The notes below the pieces were generated by a model. That model searched no databases and had not been told where the DNA came from. It saw only the letters and a list, made by a program, of their open reading frames with translations. Position numbers and translations under genes: made by a program. Of a stretch of 38,544 bases of DNA, positions 8,628 through 20,278 are shown one piece after another. The stretch comes from Cyanobium sp. FGCU52 (GTDB taxonomy: Bacteria; Cyanobacteriota; Cyanobacteriia; PCC-6307; Cyanobiaceae). The first letter of the stretch is position 1; each line of letters begins with the position of its first letter. The stretch covers positions 1 to 38,544 of the forward strand of contig JANWUS010000005.1 of the NCBI GenBank assembly GCA_024958715.1, written 5' to 3'.

Positions 8628-9745
8628 GCGGCACCTCCGGGGACGGCGGCGGCCGGGGGCTGGCGCAGCAGTTCGGCGATCTGGATGGCGTTGAGGGCAG
8701 CACCCTTGCGGATCTGGTCGCCGCAGAGCCAGAGCTCCAGGGCATTGGGATCACTGAGATCCTGCCGGATACGGCCCACCGCCACCGGATCACGGCCGGT
8801 CACATCGGTGGGCATGGGGAAGCGGTTGGCCTCGAAGTCCTCGATCAGCTCCACCCCCGGCGCCTGGGCCAGCAGGGCGCGGGCCTCGGCCACCGGGAAG
8901 GGCTCGGCGAACTCGATGTTCACTGCCTCGGAATGGGCCCGCAGCACCGGAACGCGGACGCAGGTGGCGGTGAGCCGCAGATCGGGAATCCCCATGATCT
9001 TGCGGGTCTCGTTGACCATCTTCAGCTCCTCCTCGCAGTAGCCGTTGGCCTGCAGGGGGGAGTTGTGGAGGAACAGGTTGAAGGCGAGGGAGTGGGGCAG
9101 CACCGTGCTCATCGGCACGCCGCCGTCGAGCACGGTGCGGCTGAGGCTGCGCAGCTCCTCCATCGCCCGAGCGCCGGCGCCGCTGGCCGACTGGTAGGTG
9201 CTCACCACCACCCGTCGGATCGCCCGCCGCGCCGCCAGCGGCGCCAGGGCCACCGTGAGCAGGATCGTGGTGCAGTTGGGGTTGGCGATGATCCCGGCAT
9301 GGCCGAAGGCGGCCTCCGGATTCACCTCGGGCACCACCAGCGGAACGGCCGGATCGAGGCGGAAGGCGCTGGAGTTGTCGATCACCACCGCTCCGCCCCG
9401 CACGGCCACCGGGGCCCACTGCCTCGAGGCGCTGCCCCCGGCCGAGGCCAGCACCAGATCCACACCCTCGAAGGCCTGCTCGCTCACGGCCTGGATGATG
9501 TGGTCCTGCCCCTGCCAGGCCAGGCTCTGGCCCGCGGAGCGAGGGGAGGCGAGGGGGATCAGTTCCGCCACCGGGAAGTCGCGCTCGTCCAGGAGCTGGA
9601 GCAGTTCCTGACCCACCGCACCGGTGGCGCCGAGGATGGCCACCTTCAGGGGGCGGTTCGGAAGGACGGAGGAGGGGGTGGGCGCGGGCGCGGTGAAGGT
9701 CAACGGAGCGGCGGAGACGGGATCGGCGGGAGAGTGGGGCAGCAT
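8624..9745 (-). CDS. asd: Aspartate-semialdehyde dehydrogenase
   Basis: Asd reduces aspartyl phosphate to aspartate semialdehyde with NADPH, the step before DapA. The Rossmann motif GATGAVG is at residues 39-45, and the catalytic Cys158 lies in ANPNCTT. A later SGAGARAME segment and the C-terminal [11 protein letters not shown] motif are present. The N-terminus is about 30 residues longer than usual and Pro/Ala-rich, but no other ATG or GTG start was found before the conserved core, so the ATG at 9745 is kept. The gene is first in an asd-dapA unit. Confidence 0.95.
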   Translation of the reverse strand: MLPHSPADPVSAAPLTFTAPAPTPSSVLPNRPLKVAILGATGAVGQELLQLLDERDFPVAELIPLASPRSAGQSLAWQGQDHIIQAVSEQAFEGVDLVLASAGGSASRQWAPVAVRGGAVVIDNSSAFRLDPAVPLVVPEVNPEAAFGHAGIIANPNCTTILLTVALAPLAARRAIRRVVVSTYQSASGAGARAMEELRSLSRTVLDGGVPMSTVLPHSLAFNLFLHNSPLQANGYCEEELKMVNETRKIMGIPDLRLTATCVRVPVLRAHSEAVNIEFAEPFPVAEARALLAQAPGVELIEDFEANRFPMPTDVTGRDPVAVGRIRQDLSDPNALELWLCGDQIRKGAALNAIQIAELLRQPPAAAVPGGAA

Positions 9746-9996
9746 GTGGGGCGGGGGGGACTCCCGGACGGCCCTCCGGAGACCGGGACCGTGCCGGCAC
9801 CGCCGCGGTGGGAGCCGGATGTTCCGCCGATGGGATCCTGCGGAAATCCGGCGGCCACCGGTGGATTCACCGGGGCCGTGCGGGGTGGTGGACTGGAGAT
9901 ATGTCGCGCCCTGTGCGTCGCAGAAACAATACGCGCCCGGGGCCCTGATCGACCACTTTTCTAGGATCGGTCGTTGCCCTGCCGCAGGCCCGTTCC
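9746..9996. promoter_or_regulatory. Divergent control region asd / tig
   Basis: The 251-bp gap between divergent asd and tig must contain promoters for both. A less GC-rich part at about 9920-9985 (AAACAATACG, then CCACTTTTCTAGGATC) lies next to tig and is the likeliest promoter area, with TAGGAT a possible -10-like hexamer. No operator or riboswitch fold was recognised. Confidence 0.4.
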
Positions 9997-11499
9997 ATGA
10001 GTCCAGCCGCCAGCACCACCGCTGCCGCCCCCGAAGCCAGCAAGAAGAAAGGGAGCGGGTCGGCCCCGGAAGCCGGCCTCCGGGTGAGCACGACGCCCCG
10101 GCCCGGCAGCCGTCTGGCGGTGGAGGTGACGGTGCCCGGCGGTCGCTGCCAGACCAGCTATGACTCCGCGGTGGAGAAGCTCAGCCGCAGCGTGAGGCTG
10201 CCCGGATTCCGCAAGGGCAAGGTGCCGCGGGCGGTGCTGCTGCAGCAGATCGGCCCCCTGCGCATCCGCGCCACCGCCCTCGAGGATCTGGTGGACAGCG
10301 TTCTGCGCGAGGCCCTGACCCAGGAGAAGATCGAAGCCCTGGGCCGGCCCGAACTGAGCGAAGCTTTCGAAACCGTGCTGGAGCGCTTTGCCCCCGGCAG
10401 CGACCTGGTGGTCACCCTGGAGATGGACGTGGAGCCGACGCCGCGGCTCCGCTCCACCAAGGGGCTCAAGGCCGAGGCCGAGGCCGTGACCTACGACCCG
10501 GCCCGGGTCGATGAGCTGATCGAGCAGTCCCGCCGCCAGCTGGCGACCCTCGTGCCGGTCGAGGATCGGGCGGCGGCGTCCGGCGACGTGGCCCGCGTGG
10601 CCTTCTCCGGCACCTACGCCGACAGCGGCGAGGAGATCGAGCGCGGCAGCAGCGACGGCATGGAGGTCGAGCTGGAGGACGGCCGGATGATCCCCGGCTT
10701 CGTGGAGGGGATCGTGGGCATGAACGTCGGGGAGACCCGCACGGTCGCCTGCACCTTCCCCGAGTCGTACCCCCAGGAGGAGGCGGCCGGGCGGAAAGCG
10801 TCCTTCTCGATCACCCTGCAGGAGCTCAAGACCCGCGAACTGCCCGAACTCGACGACGCCTTCGCTCAGCAGGCCAGCGACAAGCAGACCCTCGCAGAGC
10901 TGCGCGCCGACCTGGAGACCCGCCTCAAGGAGGATGCCGAGCGCCGCCATCGCACCAACCGCCACGACGCCCTGGTGGCCGCGCTGGTGGAAGAGCTGGA
11001 GGTGGAACTGCCCGAAACCCTCATCCGCCAGGAGGTGCAGAACCTGATCGAGCAGACGGCCGGCCAGATCGCCCAGCAGGGCATGGACGTGAAGAAGCTG
11101 TTCACCCCGGATCTGATCCGCAGCCTCATGGACACCTCGCGGCCGGAGGCCGAGCAGCGGCTGCGCCGCAGCCTGGCCCTCAAGGCCCTGGCCGACGCCG
11201 AGAAGATCGAAGTGGCCGCGAACGACATCGACGCCAAGGTGAAGGAGGTCAGCCGCGGCCTGAGCGACACCAGCTCGATCGATCCGGCCCGACTGCGCCA
11301 GGCGGTGGCCGACGATCTGCTCCAGGAGGCCCTGCTGGCCTGGCTGGAGGAGAACGGCACGGTCACCGAGAAGGCCCCCGCGGAAGCGGAGACCGCGTCA
11401 GCGGCGTCGACGGAGCCGGAGGGAACGGACGACGCCAAGGCGAAGAAGGAGAGCGCGGCCAAGCCCAAGGCCCGCAAGGCCGCCAAGGCGGAGGGCTGA
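9997..11499 (+). CDS. tig: Trigger factor chaperone
   Basis: Trigger factor binds the ribosome at the exit tunnel and shelters nascent chains; it is a PPIase-domain chaperone. The ribosome-binding signature GFRKGKVP is near residue 68 in the N-domain. A FKBP-type domain covers about 185-275 ([18 protein letters not shown], then [16 protein letters not shown]). The helical C-domain follows, then a low-complexity Ala/Lys tail ([20 protein letters not shown]). The first roughly 27 residues are a non-conserved Ala/Ser/Lys extension. A hairpin follows the stop, and clpP and clpX lie downstream on the same strand, an arrangement widely conserved in bacteria. Confidence 0.97.
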   Translation: MSPAASTTAAAPEASKKKGSGSAPEAGLRVSTTPRPGSRLAVEVTVPGGRCQTSYDSAVEKLSRSVRLPGFRKGKVPRAVLLQQIGPLRIRATALEDLVDSVLREALTQEKIEALGRPELSEAFETVLERFAPGSDLVVTLEMDVEPTPRLRSTKGLKAEAEAVTYDPARVDELIEQSRRQLATLVPVEDRAAASGDVARVAFSGTYADSGEEIERGSSDGMEVELEDGRMIPGFVEGIVGMNVGETRTVACTFPESYPQEEAAGRKASFSITLQELKTRELPELDDAFAQQASDKQTLAELRADLETRLKEDAERRHRTNRHDALVAALVEELEVELPETLIRQEVQNLIEQTAGQIAQQGMDVKKLFTPDLIRSLMDTSRPEAEQRLRRSLALKALADAEKIEVAANDIDAKVKEVSRGLSDTSSIDPARLRQAVADDLLQEALLAWLEENGTVTEKAPAEAETASAASTEPEGTDDAKAKKESAAKPKARKAAKAEG

Positions 11500-11502
11500 A
11501 GC

Positions 11503-11536
11503 GGGCAACCGTCCACGGTGGCGGGGGCGGTTGCCC
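11503..11536 (+). terminator. Hairpin between tig and clpP
   Basis: GGGCAACCG (11503-11511) pairs perfectly with CGGTTGCCC (11528-11536). A nested CCAC-G-GTGG lies at 11513-11521. It begins 4 bases after the tig stop and ends about 40 bases before the clpP start, so it may end or weaken transcription from tig into clpP-clpX. No strong T-run follows. Confidence 0.5.
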
Positions 11537-11576
11537 ATAGCATGGGCACCACCCCCTCCACCGAGCCGACGCCCGC

Positions 11577-12299
11577 GTGATCGACGCTTCCAGCCCCGGC
11601 GGGATTCGCCCCCACCCCGTCCACAACACCTGGTCGGGCGTTCGTCCCTGGGCCGCGCTTTCCGGACAGGGCCCCAGCGCCGCACCGGGCGTGCTCCCCA
11701 CGGTGGTGGAGCAGTCGGGCCGCGGCGAGCGGGCCTTCGACATCTATTCCCGCCTGCTGCGGGAGCGGATCATCTTCCTCGGCTCCGGCATCGATGACCA
11801 GGTGGCCGATGCCCTGGTGGCGCAGCTGCTGTTCCTCGAGGCCGAGGATCCCGAGAAGGACATTCAGATCTACATCAACTCCCCGGGGGGATCGGTCACC
11901 GCCGGCCTTGCCATCTACGACACGATGCAGCAGGTGAGCCCCGACGTGGTCACCATCTGCTACGGCCTGGCCGCCTCGATGGGTGCCTTCCTGCTGTCGG
12001 GGGGCACCAAGGGCAAACGGCTCGCCCTGCCCAACGCCCGGATCATGATCCACCAGCCCCTCGGCGGCGCCCAGGGCCAGGCCGTGGATATCGAGATCCA
12101 GGCCCGGGAGATCCTCTACCTGAAAGAAACCCTCAACGGCCTGCTCGCCGAGCACACCGGCCAGCCGCTGGAAAAGATCGCTGAAGATACCGACCGCGAC
12201 TACTTCCTTTCCCCGGCGGAGGCGGTTCAATACGGACTGATCGACCGGGTGGTCGACGACTCCGGAACGCTGGCGCCCACCGCCGGCACCCCGGTTTGA
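11577..12299 (+). CDS. clpP: ATP-dependent Clp protease proteolytic subunit
   Basis: ClpP is the serine peptidase ring that degrades substrates unfolded by ClpX or ClpC. The catalytic Ser134 lies in GLAASMGAF and His159 in ARIMIHQPL; the Asp is in EDTDRDYF. The conserved YINSPGGSV is present. The GTG start at 11577 (MIDASSPGG) gives 240 residues. The first 40 or so are a propeptide-like stretch before [16 protein letters not shown], which marks the mature core. Its position directly before clpX suggests that it is the ClpX partner; cyanobacteria normally carry several ClpP paralogs. Confidence 0.97.
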   Translation: MIDASSPGGIRPHPVHNTWSGVRPWAALSGQGPSAAPGVLPTVVEQSGRGERAFDIYSRLLRERIIFLGSGIDDQVADALVAQLLFLEAEDPEKDIQIYINSPGGSVTAGLAIYDTMQQVSPDVVTICYGLAASMGAFLLSGGTKGKRLALPNARIMIHQPLGGAQGQAVDIEIQAREILYLKETLNGLLAEHTGQPLEKIAEDTDRDYFLSPAEAVQYGLIDRVVDDSGTLAPTAGTPV

Positions 12300-12429
12300 T
12301 CCTTAAGGACGGCTGACGAACCCCCGGTTCGTGTCGATCCTGGGAATCGCGTCCGGGGGCGCCCGCCTCCCCTGGCCGATCCCTCCTCCAGCCGGATGCC
12401 CCTCGCCGTCCCCTCCCGCCCGTCGCCGC

Positions 12430-13788
<1,359 letters not shown>

Positions 13789-13891
13789 GACGGTTTCACC
13801 GGCTGCACCGGTCGGGCAATCCCCACCCGGGCCAGCGTGCCGAAGTGACCGGCCGAGGCGAGGCTGGGGATCCGCTGCCGTCCCGCCGTCC

Positions 13892-14587
13892 TTGGCTGCC
13901 GCCGACCATCTGCAGGCCCCTCGTCAGCATGGGCTGTTCATGCACCACGGCATCGACCTGGGCGACGGCACCGTGGCCCACTACCTGGAGGGGCGCGCGA
14001 TCCTGCGCAGCGCGCAGGAGGATTTCAGCCGCGGCCAGCCGATCACCACCGTCGACTACCCACCGGGGGACTGTTCGCCCACGGGCGTGGTGCTGAGGCG
14101 GGCCATGGGCCGCCTCGGGGAGCAGAACTACAACCTGCTGTTCAACAACTGCGAGCACTTCGCCCACTGGTGCAAGACAGGCCGGCACCGCAGCTCCCAG
14201 GTGGAGAACTGGCTGCACACCGGCAGCATCGGCGCCCTGGCCTTCGGTCAGTTCGTGCCCGCCGCCCTGCTCACCGGCGTGCGCATGCTGCTGCGCCACG
14301 GCATCAGCCTGGAGCCCGGCCACCTGGAGAAGGGGCGGGAGGTGGCCCAGCGCAGCATCGAGCAGTTGGACGGGCTGCGCCTCAGGCTCCAGACCCGGCT
14401 GGAGGAGGAACTGGCCAGGGCCGAACGTCGTTTCGCCGGCGAGGAGGGAGAGGGGAGCGCCCAGTTCGCCCGCCTGCGCCTGGCGGCCCAGAAACTCGCC
14501 GACCAGCTGGCGGAGGTGGAGGAGATGGAGGCCAGGTTGGAACAGCTGCTGGAGCGTAACGACGGGCATGAGGCCGCCTCGCGCTGA
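13892..14587 (+). CDS. LRAT-domain (NlpC/P60 superfamily) protein
   Basis: The 231-residue protein carries a lecithin:retinol acyltransferase-like domain in about residues 15-100. Visible motifs are the catalytic His region MHHGIDLGDGTVAHY (His18/19, His30) and the nucleophile motif NNCEHFAHW (Cys87). These are the hallmarks of the circularly permuted papain-like fold that includes H-Ras-like lipases and acyltransferases. Bacterial members are largely uncharacterised; acyl transfer or lipid/thioester hydrolysis is a family-based guess. A hydrophobic stretch (GALAFGQFVPAALLTGV) and a long charged coiled coil (about 150-225) follow. The TTG start is inferred: no ATG or GTG lies between it and the upstream stop, and the domain begins soon after. 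It sits between clpX and dnaX. Confidence 0.8.
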   Translation: MAAADHLQAPRQHGLFMHHGIDLGDGTVAHYLEGRAILRSAQEDFSRGQPITTVDYPPGDCSPTGVVLRRAMGRLGEQNYNLLFNNCEHFAHWCKTGRHRSSQVENWLHTGSIGALAFGQFVPAALLTGVRMLLRHGISLEPGHLEKGREVAQRSIEQLDGLRLRLQTRLEEELARAERRFAGEEGEGSAQFARLRLAAQKLADQLAEVEEMEARLEQLLERNDGHEAASR

Positions 14588-14686
14588 TGCCCCCCTGCTC
14601 AGCCGACCCCAGCAGGCCCGACCCCCGGTAGCCTGACCCTCCTCCCCGGCAGACGGCCGCACGGGACGCTGCCCATTCCCCTTCCC

Positions 14687-16546
14687 ATGGGCCAGGCCTA
14701 CCAGCCGCTCCACCACAAGTACCGACCGCAGCGCTTCGATCAGCTGGTGGGTCAGGAGGCGATCGCCACCACCCTCGGAAACGCCCTGCGCACCGGCCGG
14801 ATCGCCCCGGCCTACCTGTTCAGCGGCCCCCGCGGCACCGGCAAGACCTCCAGCGCCCGGATCCTGGCGCGGTCCCTGAACTGCGTGGGCTCCGAGGGCC
14901 CCACCCCCGAGCCCTGCGGCATCTGCGAGCTGTGCGTTTCGATCAGCGCCGGAAACGCCCTCGACGTGATCGAGATCGACGCCGCTTCCAACACCGGCGT
15001 TGACAACATCCGCGAACTGATCGAGCGCTCCCGTTTCGCGCCGGTCCAGGCCCGCTGGAAGGTGTACGTGGTGGATGAATGCCACATGCTCTCCACGGCG
15101 GCCTTCAACGCCCTGCTGAAGACCCTGGAGGAGCCCCCGCCGCGGGTGGTGTTCGTGCTGGCCACCACCGACCCCCAGCGGGTCCTGCCCACGATCCTGA
15201 GCCGCTGCCAGCGCTTCGACTTCCGCCGCATCCCCCTGGAGGCCCTGGAGCGCCATCTGGGCTGGATCGCCGCAGAGGAAGGGATCGCCATCACGCCCGA
15301 GGCCGTGCACGTGGTGGCCCAGAGGTCGCAGGGGGGGCTGCGGGATGCCGAGAGCCTGCTCGATCAGCTCAGCCTGCTGCCGCCGCCGATCGAGGCCTCG
15401 GCCGTGTGGGAACTGCTGGGCGTGGTGCCGGAGCAGGAACTGCTGGAGCTGGCCGAGGCGATGGCAGCAGGGGAACCCCTGGGGGTCGTGGAGGGCATCG
15501 GCCAGCTGCTGGAGCGAGGCCGGGATCCGGCGGCCGTGCTGCAGGGGCTGGCGGGCCTGCTGCGGGATCTGCTGCTGGCCGGCACCGCCCCGGACCGGCT
15601 GGAGCTCACAGGGGTCTCCCCGTCCCTGCGGCCCCGTCTGCCGGAGGTCGCCCGTCGCATCGGCAAGGCCCGGCTGCTGCAGTGGCAGGCCCAGCTGCGG
15701 GGCAGCGAGCAGCAGCTGCGCCTCAGCGTGCAGCCCCGCCTCTGGCTGGAGGTGCTGGTGCTGGGCCTGCTGGCCGAGCCGGTGACGGCGCCAGCCGCAG
15801 CTTCAGGAGCGCCGCCGCCGGCAGCCACCCCGCCGATGGCGGCACGAACGCCCGTGGTGAACACGGTCGCCGCACCGGCCACCCCGCCCCCGCCCCCGGC
15901 GGTGCGGGAGAAACCGGTTGCCGCCGCAGCTCCACCCCCCGCCCCGGAGGAGATGCCAGAGGATCTGGGGGAGCTGTGGCAGCGGATCCTGGCGCGGCTG
16001 GAGCTGCCCTCCACCCGCATGCTGCTCAACCAGCAGGCCCGGCTCGTGCGCCTCGACGACCACCAGGCCCTGATCGAGGTGGCCGGCACCTGGATGGCGA
16101 TGGTGCAGAGCCGGCTGCCGCTGCTCGAGCGCTCGGTGGAGGCGGCGCTGGGCAGCCCCCGGAAGCTGTCGCTGGTGGCCGGCAGCGGCGGCGGGGCGTC
16201 AGCCTCCCGCCCTCCGGCGCCAGAACCGCCAGTTCCGCAGACCAGGCCCGCGCCGATGCCGGCGACCCTTGCCTCCGATCCCTCCCCCTCTCGGGCACCG
16301 GCCCCCACGCCGGCCGGTGCCCCACCTGGCACCGACCCTGTCCCTGCGCCCCCCGCCATGGCGGCGGTAGTCACCGCGCCTGCCATCCCTCCGGCGCCTG
16401 TCATCCCATCTCCGATCGAGGCCAAGGTCCCGGCTCCGGCAGCCGCCGACAGCAGGGCGGGCACCGCGGTTCAGGATTCGGCGCGCCGACTGGCGGAGTT
16501 CTTCAACGGCGAGGTGATCGCCGAGCCCGACGATCGGGGCGACTGA
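14687..16546 (+). CDS. dnaX: DNA polymerase III subunits gamma/tau
   Basis: DnaX is the motor subunit of the clamp loader and tethers polymerase cores at the fork. Walker A (GPRGTGKTS) is at 47-55. A Cys-rich zinc module (CVGSEG...CGICELC), Walker B (YVVDECHML) and the SRC motif (ILSRCQRFDF) complete the AAA+ core, which ends near residue 365. The rest is Pro/Ala-rich and carries one conserved-looking island at about 425-490 (LGELWQRILARLELPS to LPLLERSVEAAL), probably the tau-like module. No slippery A-run for a gamma frameshift and no intein was seen. The length is 619 aa. Confidence 0.95.
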   Translation: MGQAYQPLHHKYRPQRFDQLVGQEAIATTLGNALRTGRIAPAYLFSGPRGTGKTSSARILARSLNCVGSEGPTPEPCGICELCVSISAGNALDVIEIDAASNTGVDNIRELIERSRFAPVQARWKVYVVDECHMLSTAAFNALLKTLEEPPPRVVFVLATTDPQRVLPTILSRCQRFDFRRIPLEALERHLGWIAAEEGIAITPEAVHVVAQRSQGGLRDAESLLDQLSLLPPPIEASAVWELLGVVPEQELLELAEAMAAGEPLGVVEGIGQLLERGRDPAAVLQGLAGLLRDLLLAGTAPDRLELTGVSPSLRPRLPEVARRIGKARLLQWQAQLRGSEQQLRLSVQPRLWLEVLVLGLLAEPVTAPAAASGAPPPAATPPMAARTPVVNTVAAPATPPPPPAVREKPVAAAAPPPAPEEMPEDLGELWQRILARLELPSTRMLLNQQARLVRLDDHQALIEVAGTWMAMVQSRLPLLERSVEAALGSPRKLSLVAGSGGGASASRPPAPEPPVPQTRPAPMPATLASDPSPSRAPAPTPAGAPPGTDPVPAPPAMAAVVTAPAIPPAPVIPSPIEAKVPAPAAADSRAGTAVQDSARRLAEFFNGEVIAEPDDRGD

Positions 16547-16570
16547 ACCGGAGGCCCCCTGCTGCCCGGA

Positions 16571-17974
16571 TCAGAGCGGCCCCCCCTCCGTCGCCAGTTC
16601 CCCCTCCGCCTCGCCGGGGTCCTCGTCCCCCCGCTCCTCGTCGTGCTGGCCGAGGTGCAGGGTCTTGGCCCACACCAGGCGCTTGGGGCGCAGGGTCATC
16701 CGCAGGGTGACCCAGGGGATCACCACGAACCAGTGCACCAGGTAAACGATCACCAGGGCCACGGCCGGCAGGTTCATCGTCGGCAGGGCCGGTCCCTCAC
16801 TCGGCCGTCGACAGCCCCGCAGCACCGCCAGGCCGGAGAGGGAGAGGGCCAGGATCGAGAAGGGCCACACCGTGGGCGGGGTGCGGGTGATCACGGCGGC
16901 CAGCAGATCGGCGGCCGAGAGCACCGGCAGCACGTACTGGAGCAGGAAGAAGCAGGCCAGATCCAGCTTCTGCCTGCCGTTCAGGCGCTCCGAGAGCAGG
17001 CCCGGGGCATAGTCGAAAAAGCGCTGCAGGCCGCCCTCCGCCCAGCGCTGACGCTGCCTCCAGAGGGCCGGCAGCGTCAGCACGGCCTCCTCCTGCACGG
17101 GCGGATTCCAGAGCAGACCGATGGGCAGCCCGGCCAGCAGGAAACGGAAGCTCAGGTCGAGGTCGTCGGTGACGGTGGCCTCGTTGAAACCGCCCACGGC
17201 GTGAACGGCATCGCGCCGCAGCAGCTGGCCGTTGCCCCTCAGTTCGGTGATGCCCCCGCCCGCCAGGCGACCCTCCTGGATCTCAGCATCGAGGGCCATC
17301 TCCATCGCCTGGGCCCGGGTGAGCAGATTCACCTCCGCGTTGACCACGGCCTTGCGCAGCTGGACCGCCGCCCAGCCACCGGTCTCGGCGAAGGCCACCA
17401 GGCGCTGCAGCAGATCGGGCTGCAGATCGGCATCGGCATCGAGCACCAGCAGCCAGCGGCCCTCAAGCTGGGGCAGCACCAGGTTGAGCGCCCCGGACTT
17501 GCCCCCTCCCGCATCCCGGGGCCTGCGCAGCACCCGCAGCTGCGGGTGCTGCTGCTGCAGCTCGAGCAGCCGCTCGGGCGTCCGATCGACGCTGCCGTCA
17601 TCGATCACCCAGAGGTTGAGCCGATCGGTGGGCCAGTGGAGCCGCAGGACGCGCTCGACCAGCCGGCCGATCACCGCCTGCTCGTCGCGGGCCGCCACCA
17701 CCACGTCGACCGTGGGCAGGCCGTCGGTGGACGGGCCGCCGGCGGAAGGGGGTGGGGCGGCGTCCGGCCGCAGGAAGACGGTGCGGATGCTGTAGGCGCC
17801 CAGCAGCAGCGCCAGGGTGAGCGCCGGAAGCAGACCGCGGAGCGGGTCGAGGGCGTGGGGCGCGAAGCCTGCAGCCGTGCAGGCGAGCAGGAACAGCCCG
17901 GTCTTGGCACGGCGATGTCCGGGGTGGGGAGGGACGCCCTGCTCGCTCGGATTGTCCGTGCCGCCGGCCGTCAT
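16571..17974 (-). CDS. mgdA: GT2 glycosyltransferase, probable monoglucosyldiacylglycerol synthase
   Basis: This is an inverting family-2 glycosyltransferase of the processive type. The motifs are IDDGSVDRT (Asp125-Asp126), the metal-binding DADAD (179-183), TDDLDL (269-274, probable catalytic base) and QRQRW (307-311). Two hydrophobic segments precede the domain (about 25-40 and 47-66), and three or four follow it. In cyanobacteria a protein of this size and build (Synechocystis Sll1377, MgdA) transfers glucose from UDP-Glc to diacylglycerol, the first step to galactolipids. The C-terminal WAKTLHLG fits that group as remembered, but other membrane GT2 enzymes are possible. The true start is MTAGGTDN at 17974; the frame upstream is antisense-like. 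It lies 25 bp after the spoIID-like gene and probably shares its transcript. Confidence 0.8.
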   Translation of the reverse strand: MTAGGTDNPSEQGVPPHPGHRRAKTGLFLLACTAAGFAPHALDPLRGLLPALTLALLLGAYSIRTVFLRPDAAPPPSAGGPSTDGLPTVDVVVAARDEQAVIGRLVERVLRLHWPTDRLNLWVIDDGSVDRTPERLLELQQQHPQLRVLRRPRDAGGGKSGALNLVLPQLEGRWLLVLDADADLQPDLLQRLVAFAETGGWAAVQLRKAVVNAEVNLLTRAQAMEMALDAEIQEGRLAGGGITELRGNGQLLRRDAVHAVGGFNEATVTDDLDLSFRFLLAGLPIGLLWNPPVQEEAVLTLPALWRQRQRWAEGGLQRFFDYAPGLLSERLNGRQKLDLACFFLLQYVLPVLSAADLLAAVITRTPPTVWPFSILALSLSGLAVLRGCRRPSEGPALPTMNLPAVALVIVYLVHWFVVIPWVTLRMTLRPKRLVWAKTLHLGQHDEERGDEDPGEAEGELATEGGPL

Positions 17975-17999
17975 GCCTGTCCCCGGGGTGGCCGGAACT

Positions 18000-19577
18000 C
18001 TAAGGGGCGTCCCCCAGCTCCCCGACGGTCTGCAGGCGGGTGCCGGGGTAGTAATGACCGAGGATCCGCTCGCTGCTCCAGCCCCGGCGGGCCAGATCGA
18101 TGGCGCCGGCCTGCGAGAGCCCGGCCCCGTGACCGAAACCGCCGCCGCGCACCAGCCAGACACCCGGGCCTTCCGGAGCCACGGTGAACAGGGTGCTGGG
18201 CAGGGTGCGCAGCGTGCGGCGGATCGCATCCAGGCGCAGCAGCCTGTCACCCGCGGAACCCCGGATCGCCAGGCTCAGCACCCGCCCGCTCGGCCCCCGC
18301 TCGCGCACCTCCAGGCCCTTGATCGTCCCCACACCGCCAGCACTGCCCAGGGCCTGGGCGACCCCATCGGCGGTGAGGCGCCGCTGCCAGCGGAAGAGGG
18401 GATGGTCAGCGCCGTAGGCCTCCGCGCCGCCAGCCAGAAGCGTGGGCACCGCCGAGGGAGCAAGGGGAAGGGGGAAACGGGCGGCGAAGGCCGGCGGGCC
18501 ATCGGGACTGGCCTTCAGGTAGGGAAGCGTGGCGCCGTTCCATGCCTCCTCAAAGCCGGCCGTCACCCCGCCGTTGCTGGCGTGATACACCGCATGGATC
18601 GGGCGGTTCTCCCAGGTGAGCACGCGATGGCGGGTGGCCGCGATCGCGGCCAGCACGGCGGATCCGGCCTGCCGCGGATCGCTGTAGACCTGGCACTGGG
18701 TGTCGGCGCAGAGGTGATACCCGTCGACCGCGAAGCGATGACGGTTGCTCAGGGCCCAGGTACGGGCGAGCACCGTCTGGGCGGCAAGGGCCGCGGCCGG
18801 TGAACCGGCGCCGATCTCATGGGGCACCACACCGGCCAGATAGCGCTCCAGCGGCACCTGCTCCACAAGGGTCCAGCCGCCATGGGCATCGGCCAGCAGG
18901 CGGAACGGGCCGGCGTACACCCCCTGGCCCCAGGCCAGGCCACCCGCCGCCTCGATCCGCAGGGGACCGAGGAGGGTCACCGCCCCATCGGGGCGCCGCA
19001 GCTGCAGGCGCAGGGCGTTGGTCTGGCGGCCCGCCACGGCCCTGGAGGGCACCTCCGGAACCGCCGGGGCGTTCTCCGGGGCCCACACCTCCCAGTCGCG
19101 GGGATGGGCGATCACCAGGCCCTCGGCCCCGGCGGCCCGCCAGAGATCGGCGGCGCGCTCGGCGCTCTCGAAGCTGGCGAAGGGCCCCGCCACCTGCCGC
19201 CGCCACACCAGCGGTTCGGGCAGGGGAACCCGCTGCCAGCGCAGCACCAGCTCCGGGGCCATGAACCGCCGTCCCTCGGCATCGATCAACCGCACCATGC
19301 CGCTGGCGGCCCGCAGCCGCAGGGGCGCCGCGGTGGCGGCCTCGGCGGATTCGGCGGGCCCCAGCCGCGCCGCCAGGGCCACGTGCAGCACAGGATCGCC
19401 GCTGGCCACGGGGGGCGCCGGCGGCACCGGCGGATGGAGGGGTGCGGCGGCGGACACGGGCGGTGGCGCCAGTGGGGCCGGGCCCTGGGCGGCCCGGCAG
19501 CCGGCCGGCATCAGCAACAGCAGCATCGGCAGAAGCAGCCGCGGCAGGGGGGCGGCGGAACGCGCAGGAACGGGCAT
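18000..19577 (-). CDS. SpoIID/LytB-domain lipoprotein
   Basis: The 525-residue protein starts with a lipoprotein signal: hydrophobic LLLPMLLLL then the lipobox MPAGC (Cys27). A Pro/Ala linker follows, then a SPOR-like piece (about 150-180, [18 protein letters not shown]). The SpoIID domain covers about 265-520, with [40 protein letters not shown], the YHASNGG motif and the end [15 protein letters not shown]. SpoIID-type proteins are lytic transglycosylases that cut denuded peptidoglycan; non-sporulating bacteria use relatives in envelope remodelling. The ATG at 19577 is preferred to an upstream TTG because it opens directly into the signal peptide. It is divergent from rpmI. Confidence 0.88.
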   Translation of the reverse strand: MPVPARSAAPLPRLLLPMLLLLMPAGCRAAQGPAPLAPPPVSAAAPLHPPVPPAPPVASGDPVLHVALAARLGPAESAEAATAAPLRLRAASGMVRLIDAEGRRFMAPELVLRWQRVPLPEPLVWRRQVAGPFASFESAERAADLWRAAGAEGLVIAHPRDWEVWAPENAPAVPEVPSRAVAGRQTNALRLQLRRPDGAVTLLGPLRIEAAGGLAWGQGVYAGPFRLLADAHGGWTLVEQVPLERYLAGVVPHEIGAGSPAAALAAQTVLARTWALSNRHRFAVDGYHLCADTQCQVYSDPRQAGSAVLAAIAATRHRVLTWENRPIHAVYHASNGGVTAGFEEAWNGATLPYLKASPDGPPAFAARFPLPLAPSAVPTLLAGGAEAYGADHPLFRWQRRLTADGVAQALGSAGGVGTIKGLEVRERGPSGRVLSLAIRGSAGDRLLRLDAIRRTLRTLPSTLFTVAPEGPGVWLVRGGGFGHGAGLSQAGAIDLARRGWSSERILGHYYPGTRLQTVGELGDAP

Positions 19578-19669
19578 CGGCAGGGCAGCGGGCGGGGGAT
19601 CGGCGGGTTGGGGTTGGAGGGGGGATCCCCGGCGTCGTACTCTGCTCGTTTGTGCGCGCGCCAAGCCCG

Positions 19670-19867
19670 ATGCCGAAGCTCAAGACCCGCAAAGCAGCCG
19701 CCAAGCGGTTCAAGGTGACCGGCAGCGGCAAGTTCCTGCGCCGACGCGCCTTCCGCAATCACCTGCTCGACCACAAGAGCCCAAAGCGGAAGCGCTACCT
19801 GGGCACCATGGCCGTCGTCGACGAGCGCGACGCGGAGAACGTGTCCCGGATGCTTCCGTACGCCTGA
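19670..19867 (+). CDS. rpmI: 50S ribosomal protein bL35
   Basis: The 65-residue, strongly basic protein starts [18 protein letters not shown] and contains [11 protein letters not shown], the bL35 signature. It is a late-assembling protein of the large subunit. rplT follows 50 bp downstream, the near-universal rpmI-rplT pair. No L20-binding leader structure could be recognised upstream. Confidence 0.97.
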   Translation: MPKLKTRKAAAKRFKVTGSGKFLRRRAFRNHLLDHKSPKRKRYLGTMAVVDERDAENVSRMLPYA

Positions 19868-19917
19868 GCCCGGGCCCGCACCACCAGAACCTGACCACCA
19901 CCCCCAACACCTGATCC

Positions 19918-20265
19918 ATGGCCCGCGTCAAGAGGGGCAACGTCGCCCGCAAACGCCGCAACAAGATTCTTCGTCTCGCCCGGGGCTTCCAGGGCAGCAA
20001 TGGCAGCCTCTTCCGCACCGCCAACCAGCGGGTGATGAAGGCGCTCTGCAACGCCTACCGCGATCGTCGCCGGCGCAAGCGCGATTTCCGTCGTCTCTGG
20101 ATCGCGCGCATCAACGCCGCGGCCCGGATCAACGGCACCAGCTACAGCCGCCTGATCGGGGGGCTCAAGAAGGCCGACGTGCGTCTCAACCGCAAGATGC
20201 TCGCCCAGCTGGCCATCCACGATCCCGCCGGGTTCACCGCCGTGGTCACCACCGCCGCCGGCTGA
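19918..20265 (+). CDS. rplT: 50S ribosomal protein bL20
   Basis: The 115-residue protein starts [18 protein letters not shown] and has the basic N-terminal extension and the globular [18 protein letters not shown] part typical of bL20. It binds 23S rRNA early in 50S assembly, and in some bacteria it also represses its own operon. It is followed 13 bp later by ycf37, so the three genes are probably cotranscribed. Confidence 0.98.
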   Translation: MARVKRGNVARKRRNKILRLARGFQGSNGSLFRTANQRVMKALCNAYRDRRRRKRDFRRLWIARINAAARINGTSYSRLIGGLKKADVRLNRKMLAQLAIHDPAGFTAVVTTAAG

Positions 20266-20278
20266 CCTCCGGGTCGCG

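Noticed and set aside
15780-15960. Low-complexity part of dnaX as an intein or insertion
   Set aside because: It is Pro/Ala-rich linker sequence in frame, lacking splicing motifs; such linkers are usual in DnaX.
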